64,000 nt of DNA, from positions 75,504,504 through 75,568,503 of the forward strand of contig NC_090280.1 of the NCBI RefSeq assembly GCF_037392515.1, written 5' to 3'. How positions within the stretch are numbered: the first letter of the stretch is position 1; each line of letters begins with the position of its first letter. The notes under the pieces are model-generated. The model ran no database searches and was not told the DNA's origin. It saw nothing but the letters and a program-made list of their open reading frames with translations. The DNA is from Haliotis asinina (taxonomy: Eukaryota; Mollusca; Gastropoda; Lepetellida; Haliotidae). Both the position numbers and the translations under genes were made by a program. Positions 35,798 through 49,344 of the stretch are shown here, one piece after another.

Positions 35798-38561
35798 ATG
35801 AACTCCTACACCCAAGGTATTTCTCTATTTCCACTATAGTAAATTGTTGCCTTTTTTAGCTTTTGTCTATGACTTATTTACTTTATTACCGATCCTATGT
35901 AGGGAAACGAAGGAACTTTCCAGTACGTCTTGTCGGCTGCCAAGGAAGACTGAACAGTGTTAAATTTGTTTTTGCGTTACTTTTTGCCTTTTAACCTTTC
36001 AGTATGTTGTTGAACAACAGAATACAACATCCATTTCACACAATTATATATGAGCAGGATAAGCTCATACCCAGTAGTTATGCAGATTCTGTTGTGCCCT
36101 TCCGCAGTGGTAAAATACACTAAACTGTCTCCAGAATCAGTATGATATTGGTATTTAGGATCCAGAATTCTGAAACCAAACTTACTAACATATGATTCAA
36201 ACTAGTTCCAACCAAGCCCAGCGGCTGAAGGGATGGTGTGTATCCATCTAGGGTCCATGCAGGTAGTGAAGGTACTGTAAGTCCCCATGGACCCTAGTAT
36301 GGTGATCTTCAGCTGTAGCCGATCTATAGCCTATTTTAATAGTTTATTGTCCAAATAGTGATATTAGTTTTACCTTTACACGCTAGTTTTAATGCTGATT
36401 GTGATATTCTAATTGTTTTACTGTCCCTTGTTCATATATATTCCATTTTAGTGTTAAATGTTCTCGTCACGATGTGGCTGCAATATTGCAATATTGCCGA
36501 TGTGACGTTAAATATTAACTCACTCACTCCAGCCGAGCCATAAACCAGTTTAAGTTCCTGCAGTAAAAGTCAGAAAACAAAAAGTTTTCAGAATATGCTG
36601 TTTATACACACTGATGATGATTTAGGTTCTCGTTCACCTTGAGCTGTAAAACTGCTACCAAATTTGTAGGTCGTACAAGTCGGTAGTATGCCTTTCCCCA
36701 ATTTGTACCAAAACGTTGGCAACAACCACCAGTATCTGAACACTATTATGGTGATTGTACAAGTGCTTCTAATAGTCCATGGGAACATAGACCAGGGAGT
36801 AATACAACAATACTGCTATATCATAGTTAAGAATGGGAACGGGTGGAGAAGTCAAAGATGCTCTGAAACGAAAAAAAATACAGATATGAAATAGAAATAG
36901 AAATTTCTTCAAAAAAGACAGAAAAAAAAATACAAATTGAAATGTCATAAAAACATTACTATTGTCAACATTCTTCACCAAGTCATATTGTGATATATAT
37001 ATTGTATTCAATAGGGTCTTTGTCTCACAGAGGGAAGTCACATTTTTTTTTTTTTTGCACATTTTTTCTGGACACAGGTCACATGTTATATGTTGTTATT
37101 GACAAAAACAGAAGAGTATACAGGGCTGGATTCAAATATTGCTATCCTGCTTGCACAAGGTGGGTGTAGCCTATGACAAGATCTCAGCCTTGTGCAGGTT
37201 AGATTCATAAGTAGGTTCATTAGGTAAAATTAGTGCCAGTGCAAGCAACAAAGCAATAAATCCAGCCCTGATATGTATTCACAGATATGTGATGGTGTTA
37301 ATGTCATAAACCTACAAGTATATTGCTTAAGTTCAGTGTTAGATATGGACTATATCAAAGCAGGTAGTACATTACTAGGCAAATACAGTATGTAGTGATG
37401 ACAAAAATTTTGTAAACTTATCATATGAACAAGTTGTAAATGCTATACATTTTGAAACATAATAGTACTGGCAGCAGATTCTAAAGATATTCTTTCGGTC
37501 TGGTATTATTCCATATTTTCGGTTGCGAAAGATTGTTTGTTTAGTAGGAAGCAAAATTATATTCAATGGATCATTTCGATTTTCCTATAATCCAAATAGT
37601 ATGGTTTGTGGGGTGAGTTTAATTCTTATTCCAGCATCAGACATGAGCCACTCTTCAATTTTCTTCCAAAGTCTATTTATCACATTGCATTCCCCAAAAA
37701 GGTGTAAAATAGTTTCATTGGAAATTTTACAATAGCTACACAGGGAGTAGGGAAGTCAATTTGTCAAAGAACTAACCCCCAAATCGACAACATATAAGCT
37801 ATCTGTGTAAACATTGTGTCTGTTCACTGGCAATGGTGTACAAAAATATCCCAGGTAATTTTGTTGTCTCAATTTTGGTCAATACACTGCCACCACCATT
37901 TTATTGTTGAAGGCCATTTTTGTTGAAGATTTGATACAGTCAGGCTCTGTTTGATGTTTGGTTATTTCTAAAACTTTCATTCCTTTCTTTTTCCACAGCC
38001 CTTGACCTCGTGATCAGGTTCCCTTTGAACTTTGACATCTGGGCCCCTCCTCGTCAAGTGGGTACCTTAGGGAATCAGTTACTTCATATTGAAAAACTGA
38101 ATGTGTGTTCGTGTGCGTGCGTACGTGCTTGTGTGCGTGCTTGTGTGCGTGCATGTGTGCCGAACTAAAACAGATTTGGTCACCATTCTCCCTTTTGTGC
38201 AGTAAGTAACCAATATTTAATTCACATTTACCATATTTTATGATCATGACTACCAATCAATTTTGAACTCATTTACCCTTTTCCCCACTTCCACCTTCTG
38301 TCACTCTACTTTTCCTTCTCTTCCACCCCCTAGCATCCTACTGGGAGATTCATGACCATCCTTGAACCCTTGTCTGAGCTGCCCACCTCTTCCAGCTCTC
38401 TCCCTGCCCCACTCTCTAACCCCATTCTCTGTGATGCCCCCCACTTCGTTGACATCAACCTTGACGATGACGACAGCCCAACCCAGTCCCCAGTTCGAGT
38501 CTTCCTTTCACGTGTGTCTGTATTCTTGAGGAGAGTGTTCCATGTCAAGTTGGACGCTTAG
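35798..38561 (+). CDS. Array gene copy 4, unknown 101-aa protein
   Basis: Exons are 35798-35816 (MNSYTQ), 37999-38057 (identical to the other copies) and 38334-38561, joined in the same phases. Exon 3 follows CCACCCCCTAG and begins HPTGRFMT where the others have RPTGRYMT. It keeps EPLSELPT, APHFVDINLDDDD, TQSPVRVFLSRVS and ends FLRRVFHVKLDA with TAG. It is the most diverged copy but has no break. Intron 1 contains an L1/Tx1-like LINE fragment (37375-37745) and a Nimb-type LINE tail (36219-36528). Its 3' side carries the huge minisatellite. Function unknown. Confidence 0.68.
36219..36528 (+). mobile_element. LINE 3' tail fragment in intron 1 of copy 4
   Basis: Plus-strand 3' end of the 18295-23920 family, ending GATGTGACGTTAAATATTAA then CTCACTCACT. 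It is flanked by CCAACCAAGCC (36208-36218) and CCAGCCGAGCC (36529-36539), a likely 11-bp target duplication; the other copies have the site once (CCAACCGAGCC at 27714 in copy 3). Confidence 0.8.
37375..37745 (-). pseudogene. L1/Tx1-like LINE C-terminal fragment
   Basis: The minus-strand translation begins CSYCKISNETILHLFGEC, a C-x2-C...H-x4-C zinc finger of the type found after the RT of L1/Tx1-like LINEs. WKKIEEWL and the C-terminal tail TKQTIFRNRKYG follow. One in-frame TAG lies near 37590. Only the last 120 codons or so remain. Confidence 0.6.
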
Positions 38562-41500
38562 AGTGACATCTTGAAATTGTTTGGATTCTCGGGGAGTGTG
38601 TTTCTGATGGACGCTTGGAGTGACATCTTAGAATTGTTTGGATTCTTGAGGAGTGTGTTTGAGATGGACGCTTAGAGTGACATCTTGCAATTGTTTGGGT
38701 TCTTGAGGAGTGTGTTCAAGATGGACGTTTAGAGTGACATCTTAGAATTGTTTGGATTCTTGAGGAGTGTGTTTGAGATGGACGCTTAGAGTGACATCTT
38801 GCAATTGTTTGGGTTCTTGAGGAGTGTGTTCAAGATGGATGTTTAGAGTGACATCTTGCAATTGTTTGGGTTCTTGAGGAGTGTGTTTAAGATGGACGCT
38901 TGGAGTGACATCTTGCAATTGTTTGGGTTCTTGAGGAGTGTGTTTAAGATGGACGCTTGGAGTGACATCTTGCAATTGTTTGGGTTCTTGAGGAGTGTGT
39001 TTAAGATGGACGCTTAGAGTGACATCTTAGAATTGTTTGGATTCTTCAGGACTGTGTTTAAGATGGACGCTTAGAGTGATATCTTACAGTTGTTTGGATT
39101 CTTGAGGAGTGTTCTTAAGATGGACGCTTAGAGTGACATCTTGAAATTGTTTGGATTCTTCAGGACTGTGTTTCAGATGGACGCTTAGAGTGACATCTTG
39201 CAATTGTTTGGGTTCTTGAGGAGTGTGTTTAAGATGGACGCTTAGAGTGACATCTTAGAATTGTTTGGATTCTTCAGGACTGTGTTTAAGATGGACGCTT
39301 AGAGTGATATCTTACAGTTGTTTGGATTCTTGAGGAGTGTTCTTAAGATGGACGCTTAGAGTGACATCTTAGAATTGTTTGGATTCTTCAGGACTGTGTT
39401 TCAGATGGACGCTTAGAGTGACATCTTGCAATTGTTTGGGTTCTTGAGGAGTGTGTTTAAGATGGACGCTTGGAGTGACATCTTGCAATTGTTTGGGTTC
39501 TTGAGGAGTGTGTTTAAGATGGACGCTTAGAGTGACATCTTAGAATTGTTTGGATTGTTGAGAAGTGTGTTGAAGATGGACGCTTAGAGTGACATCTTAC
39601 AGGTGTTTGGATTGTTGAGGAGTGTGTTGAAGATGGACGCTTAGAGTGACATCTTGCAATTGTTTGGGTTCTTCAGGAATGTGTTCAAGATGGACGCTTA
39701 GAGTGACATCTTGCAATTGTTTGGGTTCTTCAGGAATGTGTTCAAGATGGACGCTTAGAGTGATATCTTACAATTGTTTGGGTTCTTCAGGAATGTGTTC
39801 AAGATGGACGCTTAGAGTGACATCTTGCAATTGTTTGGGTTCTTCAGGAATGTGTTCAAGATGGACGCTTAGAGTGACATCTTGCAATTGTTTGGGTTCT
39901 TCAGGAATGTGTTCAAGATGGACGCTTAGAGTGACATCTTGCAATTGTTTGGGTTCTTCAGGAATGTGTTCAAGATGGACGCTTAGAGTGACATCTTGCA
40001 ATTGTTTGGGTTCTTCAGGAATGTGTTCAAGATGGACGCTTAGAGTGACATCTTGCAATTGTTTGGGTTCTTCAGGAATGTGTTCAAGATGGACGCTTAG
40101 AGTGACATCTTGCAATTGTTTGGGTTCTTCAGGAATGTGTTCAAGATGGACGCTTAGAGTGACATCTTGCAATTGTTTGGGTTCTTGAGGAATGTGTTTA
40201 AGATGGACGCTTAGAGTGACATCTTGCAATTGTTTGGGTTCTTGAGGAATGTGTTTAAGATGGACGCTTAGAGTGACATCTTGCAATTGTTTGGGTTCTT
40301 GAGGAATGTGTTTAAGATGGACGCTTAGAGTGACATCTTGCAATTGTTTGGGTTCTTCAGGAATGTGTTCAAGATGGACGCTTAGAGTGACATCTTGCAA
40401 TTGTTTGGGTTCTTCAGGAATGTGTTCAAGATGGACGCTTAGAGTGACATCTTGCAATTGTTTGGGTTCTTCAGGAATGTGTTCAAGATGGACGCTTAGA
40501 GTGACATCTTGCAATTGTTTGGGTTCTTGAGGAATGTGTTTAAGATGGACGCTTAGAGTGACATCTTGCAATTGTTTGGGTTCTTGAGGAATGTGTTTAA
40601 GATGGACGCTTAGAGTGACATCTTGCAATTGTTTGGGTTCTTGAGGAATGTGTTTAAGATGGACGCTTAGAGTGACATCTTGCAATTGTTTGGGTTCTTC
40701 AGGAATGTGTTCAAGATGGACGCTTAGAGTGACATCTTGCAATTGTTTGGGTTCTTCAGGAATGTGTTCAAGATGGACGCTTAGAGTGACATCTTGCAAT
40801 TGTTTGGGTTGTTGAGGAGTGTGTTCAAGATGGACGCTTAGAGTGACATCTTGCAATTGTTTGGGTTCTTCAGGAATGTGTTCAAGATGGACGCTTAGAG
40901 TGACATCTTGCAATTGTTTGGGTTCTTCAGGAATGTGTTCAAGATGGACGCTTAGAGTGACATCTTGCAATTGTTTGGGTTGTTGAGGAGTGTGTTCAAG
41001 ATGGACGCTTGGAGTGACATCTTGCAATTGTTTGGGTTCTTCAGGAATGTGTTCAAGATGGACGCTTAGAGTGACATCTTGCAATTGTTTGGGTTCTTGA
41101 GGAATGTGTTTAAGATGGACGCTTAGAGTGACATCTTGCAATTGTTTGGGTTCTTCAGGAATGTGTTCAAGATGGACGCTTAGAGTGACATCTTGCAATT
41201 GTTTGGGTTCTTCAGGAATGTGTTCAAGATGGACGCTTAGAGTAACATCTTGCAATTGTTTGGGTTCTTGAGGAATGTGTTTAAGATGGACGCTTAGAGT
41301 GACATCTTGCAATTGTTTGGGTTCTTCAGGAATGTGTTCAAGATGGACGCTTAGAGTGACATCTTGCAATTGTTTGGGTTCTTCAGGAATGTGTTCAAGA
41401 TGGACGCTTAGAGTGACATCTTGCAATTGTTTGGGTTGTTGAGGAGTGTGTTCAAGATGGACGCTTAGAGTGACATCTTGCAATTGTTTGGGTTCTTCAG

Positions 41501-44500
41501 GAATGTGTTCAAGATGGACGCTTAGAGTGACATCTTGCAATTGTTTGGGTTCTTCAGGAATGTGTTCAAGATGGACGCTTAGAGTGACATCTTGCAATTG
41601 TTTGGGTTGTTGAGGAGTGTGTTCAAGATGGACGCTTGGAGTGACATCTTGCAATTGTTTGGGTTCTTCAGGAATGTGTTCAAGATGGACGCTTAGAGTG
41701 ACATCTTGCAATTGTTTGGGTTGTTGAGGAGTGTGTTCAAGATGGACGCTTAGAGTGACATCTTGCAATTGTTTGGGTTGTTGAGGAGTGTGTTCAAGAT
41801 GGACGCTTAGAGTGACATCTTGCAATTGTTTGGATTGTTGAGGAGTGTGTTCAAGATGGACGCTTAGAGTGACATCTTGCAATTGTTTGGGTTGTTGAGG
41901 AGTGTGTTCAAGATGGACGCTTGGAGTGACATCTTGCAATTGTTTGGGTTCTTCAGGACTGTGTTCAAGATGGACGCTTAGAGTGACATCTTGCAATTGT
42001 TTGGGTTCTTCAGGAGTGTGTTCAAGATGGACGCTTAGAGTGACATCTTGCAATTGTTTGGGTTGTTGAGGAGTGTGTTCAAGATGGACGCTTAGAGTGA
42101 CATCTTGCAATTGTTTGGATTGTTGAGGAGTGTGTTCAAGATGGACGCTTGGAGTGACATCTTGCAATTGTTTGGATTGTTGAGGAGTGTGTTCAAGATG
42201 GACGCTTAGAGTGACATCTTGCAATTGTTTGGGTTCTTCAGGAGTGTGTTCAAGATGGACGCTTAGAGTGACATCTTGCAATTGTTTGGGTTGTTGAGGA
42301 GTGTGTTCAAGATGGACGCTTGGAGTGACATCTTGCAATTTTTTGGGTTCTTCAGGACTGTGTTCAAGATGGACGCTTAGAGTGACATCTTGCAATTGTT
42401 TGGGTTCTTCAGGAGTGTGTTCAAGATGGACGCTTAGAGTGACATCTTGCAATTGTTTGGGTTGTTGAGGAGTGTGTTCAAGATGGACGCTTAGAGTGAC
42501 ATCTTGCAATTGTTTGGATTGTTGAGGAGTGTGTTCAAGATGGACGCTTGGAGTGACATCTTGCAATTGTTTGGATTGTTGAGGAGTGTGTTCAAGATGG
42601 ACGCTTAGAGTGACATCTTGCAATTGTTTGGGTTCTTCAGGAGTGTGTTCAAGATGGACGCTTAGAGTGACATCTTGCAATTGTTTGGGTTCTTCAGGAG
42701 TGTGTTCAAGATGGACGCTTAGAGTGACATCTTGCAATTGTTTGGGTTCTTCAGGAGTGTGTTCAAGATGGACGCTTAGAGTGACATCTTGCAATTGTTT
42801 GGGTTCTTCAGGAGTGTGTTCAAGATGGACGCTTAGAGTGACATCTTGCAATTGTTTGGGTTCTTCAGGAATGTGTTCAAGATGGACACCTAAAGTGACA
42901 TCTTGCAATTGTTTGGGTTCTTCAGGAGTGTGTTCAAGATGGACGCTTAGAGTGACATCTTGCAATTGTTTGGGTTCTTCAGGAATGTGTTCAAGATGGA
43001 CACCTAAAGTGACATCTTGCAATTGTTTGGGTTCTTCAGGAGTGTGTTCAAGATGGACGCTTAGAGTGACATCTTACAGGTGTTTGGGTTCTTCAGGAAT
43101 GTGTTCAAGATGGACGCTTAGAGTGACATCTTGCAATTGTTTGGGTTCTTCAGGAATGTGTTCAAGATGGACACCTAAAGTGACATCTTGCAATTGTTTG
43201 GGTTCTTCAGGAATGTGTTCAAGATGGACGCTTAGAGTGACATCTTGCAATTGTTTGGGTTCTTCAGGAATGTGTTCAAGATGGACACCTAAAGTGACAT
43301 CTTGCAATTGTTTGGGTTCTTCAGGAATGTGTTCAAGATGGACGCTTAGAGTGACATCTTGCAATTGTTTGGGTTCTTCAGGAATGTGTTCAAGATGGAC
43401 GCTTAGAGTGACATCTTGCAATTGTTTGGGTTCTTCAGGAATGTGTTCAAGATGGACGCTTAGAGTGACATCTTGCAATTGTTTGGGTTCTTCAGGAATG
43501 TGTTCAAGATGGACGCTTAGAGTGACATCTTGCAATTGTTTGGGTTCTTCAGGAATGTGTTCAAGATGGACGCTTAGAGTGACATCTTGCAATTGTTTGG
43601 GTTCTTCAGGAATGTGTTCAAGATGGACGCTTGGAGTGACATCTTGCAATTGTTTGGGTTCTTCAGGAGTGTGTTCAAGATGGACGCTTAGAGTGACATC
43701 TTGCAATTGTTTGGGTTCTTCAGGAATGTGTTTAAGATGGACGCTTGGAGTGACATCTTGCAATTGTTTGGGTTCTTCAGGAATGTGTTCAAGATGGACG
43801 CTTAGAGTGACATCTTGCAATTGTTTGGGTTCTTCAGGAATGTGTTTAAGATGGACGCTTAGAGTGACATCTTGCAATTGTTTGGGTTCTTCAGGAATGT
43901 GTTCAAGATGGACGCTTAGAGTGACATCTTGCAATTGTTTGGGTTCTTCAGGAATGTGTTTAAGATGGACGCTTGGAGTGACATCTTGCAATTGTTTGGG
44001 TTCTTCAGGAATGTGTTCAAGATGGACGCTTGGAGTGACATCTTGCAATTGTTTGGGTTCTTCAGGAATGTGTTCAAGATGGACGCTTGGAGTGACATCT
44101 TGCAATTGTTTGGGTTCTTCAGGAATGTGTTCAAGATGGACGCTTAGAGTGACATCTTGCAATTGTTTGGGTTCTTCAGGAATGTGTTCAAGATGGACGC
44201 TTAGAGTGACATCTTACAATTGTTTGGGTTCTTCAGGAATGTGTTTAAGATGGACGCTTGGAGTGACATCTTGCAATTGTTTGGGTTCTTCAGGAATGTG
44301 TTCAAGATGGACGCTTAGAGTGACATCTTGCAATTGTTTGGGTTCTTCAGGAATGTGTTCAAGATGGACGCTTAGAGTGACATCTTGCAATTGTTTGGGT
44401 TCTTCAGGAATGTGTTCAAGATGGACGCTTAGAGTGACATCTTGCAATTGTTTGGGTTCTTCAGGAATGTGTTCAAGATGGACGCTTAGAGTGACATCTT

Positions 44501-47500
44501 ACAATTGTTTGGGTTCTTCAGGAATGTGTTTAAGATGGACGCTTGGAGTGACATCTTGCAATTGTTTGGGTTCTTCAGGAATGTGTTCAAGATGGACGCT
44601 TGGAGTGACATCTTGCAATTGTTTGGGTTCTTCAGGAATGTGTTCAAGATGGACGCTTAGAGTGACATCTTGCAATTGTTTGGGTTCTTCAGGAATGTGT
44701 TCAAGATGGACGCTTAGAGTGACATCTTGCAATTGTTTGGGTTCTTCAGGAATGTGTTCAAGATGGACGCTTGGAGTGACATCTTGCAATTGTTTGGGTT
44801 CTTCAGGAATGTGTTCAAGATGGACGCTTAGAGTGACATCTTGCAATTGTTTGGGTTCTTCAGGAATGTGTTCAAGATGGACGCTTAGAGTGACATCTTG
44901 CAATTGTTTGGGTTCTTCAGGAATGTGTTCAAGATGGACGCTTGGAGTGACATCTTGCAATTGTTTGGGTTCTTCAGGAATGTGTTCAAGATGGACGCTT
45001 GGAGTGACATCTTGCAATTGTTTGGGTTCTTCAGGAATGTGTTCAAGATGGACGCTTGGAGTGACATCTTGCAATTGTTTGGGTTCTTCAGGAATGTGTT
45101 CAAGATGGACGCTTAGAGTGACATCTTGCAATTGTTTGGGTTCTTCAGGAATGTGTTCAAGATGGACGCTTAGAGTGACATCTTGCAATTGTTTGGGTTC
45201 TTCAGGAATGTGTTCAAGATGGACGCTTGGAGTGACATCTTGCAATTGTTTGGGTTCTTCAGGAATGTGTTCAAGATGGACGCTTAGAGTGACATCTTGC
45301 AATTGTTTGGGTTCTTCAGGAATGTGTTCAAGATGGACGCTTAGAGTGACATCTTGCAATTGTTTGGGTTCTTCAGGAATGTGTTCAAGATGGACGCTTG
45401 GAGTGACATCTTGCAATTGTTTGGGTTCTTCAGGAATGTGTTCAAGATGGACGCTTAGAGTGACATCTTGCAATTGTTTGGGTTCTTCAGGAATGTGTTC
45501 AAGATGGACGCTTAGAGTGACATCTTGCAATTGTTTGGGTTCTTCAGGAATGTGTTCAAGATGGACGCTTGGAGTGACATCTTGCAATTGTTTGGGTTCT
45601 TCAGGAATGTGTTCAAGATGGACGCTTAGAGTGACATCTTGCAATTGTTTGGGTTCTTCAGGAATGTGTTCAAGATGGACGCTTAGAGTGACATCTTGCA
45701 ATTGTTTGGGTTCTTCAGGAATGTGTTCAAGATGGACGCTTGGAGTGACATCTTGCAATTGTTTGGGTTCTTCAGGAATGTGTTCAAGATGGACGCTTAG
45801 AGTGACATCTTGCAATTGTTTGGGTTCTTCAGGAATGTGTTCAAGATGGACGCTTAGAGTGACATCTTGCAATTGTTTGGGTTCTTCAGGAATGTGTTCA
45901 AGATGGACGCTTGGAGTGACATCTTGCAATTGTTTGGGTTCTTCAGGAATGTGTTCAAGATGGACGCTTAGAGTGACATCTTGCAATTGTTTGGGTTCTT
46001 CAGGAATGTGTTCAAGATGGACGCTTAGAGTGACATCTTGCAATTGTTTGGGTTCTTCAGGAATGTGTTCAAGATGGACGCTTAGAGTGACATCTTGCAA
46101 TTGTTTGGGTTCTTCAGGAATGTGTTCAAGATGGACGCTTAGAGTGACATCTTGCAATTGTTTGGGTTCTTCAGGAATGTGTTCAAGATGGACGCTTAGA
46201 GTGACATCTTGCAATTGTTTGGGTTCTTCAGGAATGTGTTCAAGATGGACGCTTAGAGTGACATCTTGCAATTGTTTGGGTTCTTCAGGAATGTGTTCAA
46301 GATGGACGCTTAGAGTGACATCTTGCAATTGTTTGGGTTCTTCAGGAATGTGTTCAAGATGGACGCTTAGAGTGACATCTTGCAATTGTTTGGGTTCTTC
46401 AGGAATGTGTTCAAGATGGACGCTTAGAGTGACATCTTGCAATTGTTTGGGTTCTTCAGGAATGTGTTCAAGATGGACGCTTAGAGTGACATCTTGCAAT
46501 TGTTTGGGTTCTTCAGGAATGTGTTCAAGATGGACGCTTAGAGTGACATCTTGCAATTGTTTGGGTTCTTGAGGAATGTGTTTAAGATGGACGCTTAGAG
46601 TGACATCTTACAATTGTTTGGGTTCTTCAGGAATGTGTTCAAGATGGACGCTTAGAGTGACATCTTGCAATTGTTTGGGTTCTTCAGGAATGTGTTCAAG
46701 ATGGACGCTTAGAGTGACATCTTGCAATTGTTTGGGTTCTTCAGGAATGTGTTCAAGATGGACGCTTAGAGTGACATCTTGCAATTGTTTGGGTTCTTCA
46801 GGAATGTGTTCAAGATGGACGCTTAGAGTGACATCTTGCAATTGTTTGGGTTCTTCAGGAATGTGTTCAAGATGGACGCTTAGAGTGACATCTTGCAATT
46901 GTTTGGGTTCTTCAGGAATGTGTTCAAGATGGACGCTTAGAGTGACATCTTGCAATTGTTTGGGTTCTTCAGGAATGTGTTCAAGATGGACGCTTAGAGT
47001 GACATCTTGCAATTGTTTGGGTTCTTGAGGAATGTGTTTAAGATGGACGCTTAGAGTGACATCTTACAATTGTTTGGGTTCTTCAGGAATGTGTTCAAGA
47101 TGGACGCTTAGAGTGACATCTTGCAATTGTTTGGGTTCTTCAGGAATGTGTTCAAGATGGACGCTTAGAGTGACATCTTGCAATTGTTTGGGTTCTTCAG
47201 GAATGTGTTCAAGATGGACGCTTAGAGTGACATCTTGCAATTGTTTGGGTTCTTCAGGAATGTGTTCAAGATGGACGCTTAGAGTGACATCTTGCAATTG
47301 TTTGGGTTCTTCAGGAATGTGTTCAAGATGGACGCTTAGAGTGACATCTTGCAATTGTTTGGGTTCTTCAGGAATGTGTTCAAGATGGACGCTTAGAGTG
47401 ACATCTTACAATTGTTTGGGTTCTTCAGGAATGTGTTCAAGATGGACGCTTAGAGTGACATCTTGCAATTGTTTGGGTTCTTCAGGAATGTGTTCAAGAT

Positions 47501-47917
47501 GGACGCTTAGAGTGACATCTTGCAATTGTTTGGGTTCTTCAGGAATGTGTTCAAGATGGACGCTTAGAGTGACATCTTGCAATTGTTTGGGTTCTTCAGG
47601 AATGTGTTCAAGATGGACGCTTAGAGTGACATCTTGCAATTGTTTGGGTTCTTCAGGAATGTGTTCAAGATGGACGCTTAGAGTGACATCTTACAATTGT
47701 TTGGATTGTTGAGGAATGTGTTCAAGATGGACGCTTGGAGTGACATCTTAGAATTGTTTGGATTGTTGAGGAATGTGTTCAAGATGGACGCTTGGAGTGA
47801 CATCTTACAGGTGTTTGGGTTCTTCAGGACTGTGTTCAAGATGGACGCTTGGAGTGACATCTTGCAATTGTTTGGGTTCTTCAGGAATGTGTTCAAGATG
47901 GACGCTTGGAGTGACAT
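38562..47917 (+). repeat. 57-bp minisatellite, copy 4 (about 164 units)
   Basis: 9356 bp divided by the 57-bp period gives about 164 units, directly after the stop of copy 4. The main unit reads TTGCAATTGTTTGGGTTCTT, CAGGAATGTGTTCAAGATGG, ACGCTTAGAGTGACATC. Units differ at a few linked sites: TAG, TAA or TGG at the stop slot; TTCAGGAATG, TTGAGGAGTG or TTCAGGACTG in the middle; TTTAAG or TTCAAG; TTGCAA, TTACAA or TTAGAA at the start. Variants fall in larger periods: 171 bp at 45055-46000, 399 bp at 41950-42590 and 456 bp at 46568-47024. The outer 1-1.5 kb at the left is more diverse than the core, as expected for unequal exchange. The period is 19 codons, so several long open frames run through it on both strands; none is a gene. 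Confidence 0.97.
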
Positions 47918-48420
47918 TTTTACATCTTGGACATTATAAATCTTTGCTGATTTTGACTTTTTCGGACAAGATTTGACAACACTTTTTCAAATATACATTT
48001 GACTCATAACAGCTATAACTATTAAATATTTACGTTCTAGGTGATTTGTTTGTTCTCTTGATTTGTTTTTCTGTTAGATACACTTACCTTCTTATACGTG
48101 TTGTAACTGAGACACACGAACACTTTGTCCTGCCAGCGTCGTTCAGCGTGTTAGTGAGTGAGAGCGGTTTATGTCCTCTTTTAGAGATATAGAGCATGGC
48201 TACGAATGCAATACTGACAGTGTTCGACACTGTAGTCTCCCTTTAATATGCTGACAATTGTGTGTGGGTAAATTTTTAAATCAATGACAGGACCAGTGAA
48301 AACATGATTTGCCTGCCTCAGGAACGATCCATCAAGGCCATGACGTCAGAGCAGGGTACCACATAGCAGGTCCATTTAACAGTATTTTAGTAGTGTCTGT
48401 CACCAGGGACACATGCGAAA
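47918..48420 (+). other. Conserved 3' block, copy 4
   Basis: Shorter orthologue of 9181-9840 with GACAAGATTTGACAACACTT, GTTA|GTGAGT at 48150-48159 and a CRE at 48341-48348. The first part of the block (the TTCGGATG segment) is missing. Confidence 0.5.
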
Positions 48421-48807
48421 ACCCCAAACATGTAAGAAAGTCTCAATGTTCTGTCATCTGAGATATGTACCTTCATGCACTACACAATCTCAGTAGTTGT
48501 ATCTGTATTGGATAAAGCACTTTTTTTTATGTCAAAATGTGTGTTAAGTGTACACATAAACGTAATAATGAAGGTCATATTTTTCAAATATTTCCTGTTT
48601 TCAAAGAGAGATATGTGAAAGAGCATTGTCTATGGTACTTTCAATTACATATGACAGATAATTTAAAGCGAGAGTCCAAAAATCATATATCTCGAATGAC
48701 GGTGCTCCACAGGCACTGGCCTAGGCTATAGACGGGAACCAGTAACAGTGCTGTGATTATAGATTTGGAATATTGCAATATTAATTGTTTTTGCTCTCTG
48801 TCCACAG

Positions 48808-48930
48808 GTTGAAGTGGTATCACCGATCAGCCATCGTCAAAGCAAACATTTCCATCTTATGTCTATCGCGCCAGTTGTTAACACGTGTCACTGAAATGTA
48901 ATAAAATGTGTTGAAACGAAACTGATATTT
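48808..48930 (+). other. Candidate terminal non-coding exon, copy 4
   Basis: Acceptor GCTCTCTGTCCACAG, then GTTGAAGTGGTATCACCGAT and AATAAA at 48900-48905. Confidence 0.4.
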
Positions 48931-49344
48931 TTTCTCTTTAGCTCATTAAAAAAAAATAATGCAAACAAAAAGTCTGGGAACACCCTAAAATTGTATGGTC
49001 ATGTATACACTTAAACGTGGTGACGTCATTTATACGCTAAGGTAAACTTTTTGTGTGCTTTAAACAACACGTTAGAACACGCATTGAAGCGATAGGATTA
49101 CTGTTGGTTGAGTTAGACTGAAATGAAACATTGTCAAAAAACACTGAAAAAGCACTGACCAGCACTATGTTTGATTCAAACGCAAAGACAGTTGAAGTAT
49201 GACAATGTGACTAAATGTTTGAGTGTTCCCATACGTTTTGTTTGTAGTATATTTTGGTGTACTTTCCACACGTGTGAGTGAGTGAACCGAGTCGAACCGT
49301 CTTATTGTGTGTGTGTCGGTTTGTCAACACTCCTGAAGTGATGA

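Noticed and set aside
39768-43022. 1084-codon minus-strand open frame (QDVTLSVHLEHIPEEPKQL repeats), with further ones at 43074-44162 and 44499-46556
   Set aside because: Same cause on the other strand. Breaks occur wherever a unit has TTACAA instead of TTGCAA. No sign of selection for the frame.
42586-46572. 1328-codon plus-strand open frame of a 19-residue repeat (WTLRVTSCNCLGSSGMCSR)
   Set aside because: It is a by-product of a 57-bp repeat with no stop in this frame. It is not the frame continued from exon 3, has no promoter or independent start, and simply follows the array.
38562-47917. CRISPR-like array
   Set aside because: The units are contiguous 57-mers with no unique spacers, in eukaryotic DNA, and clearly derived from exon 3.
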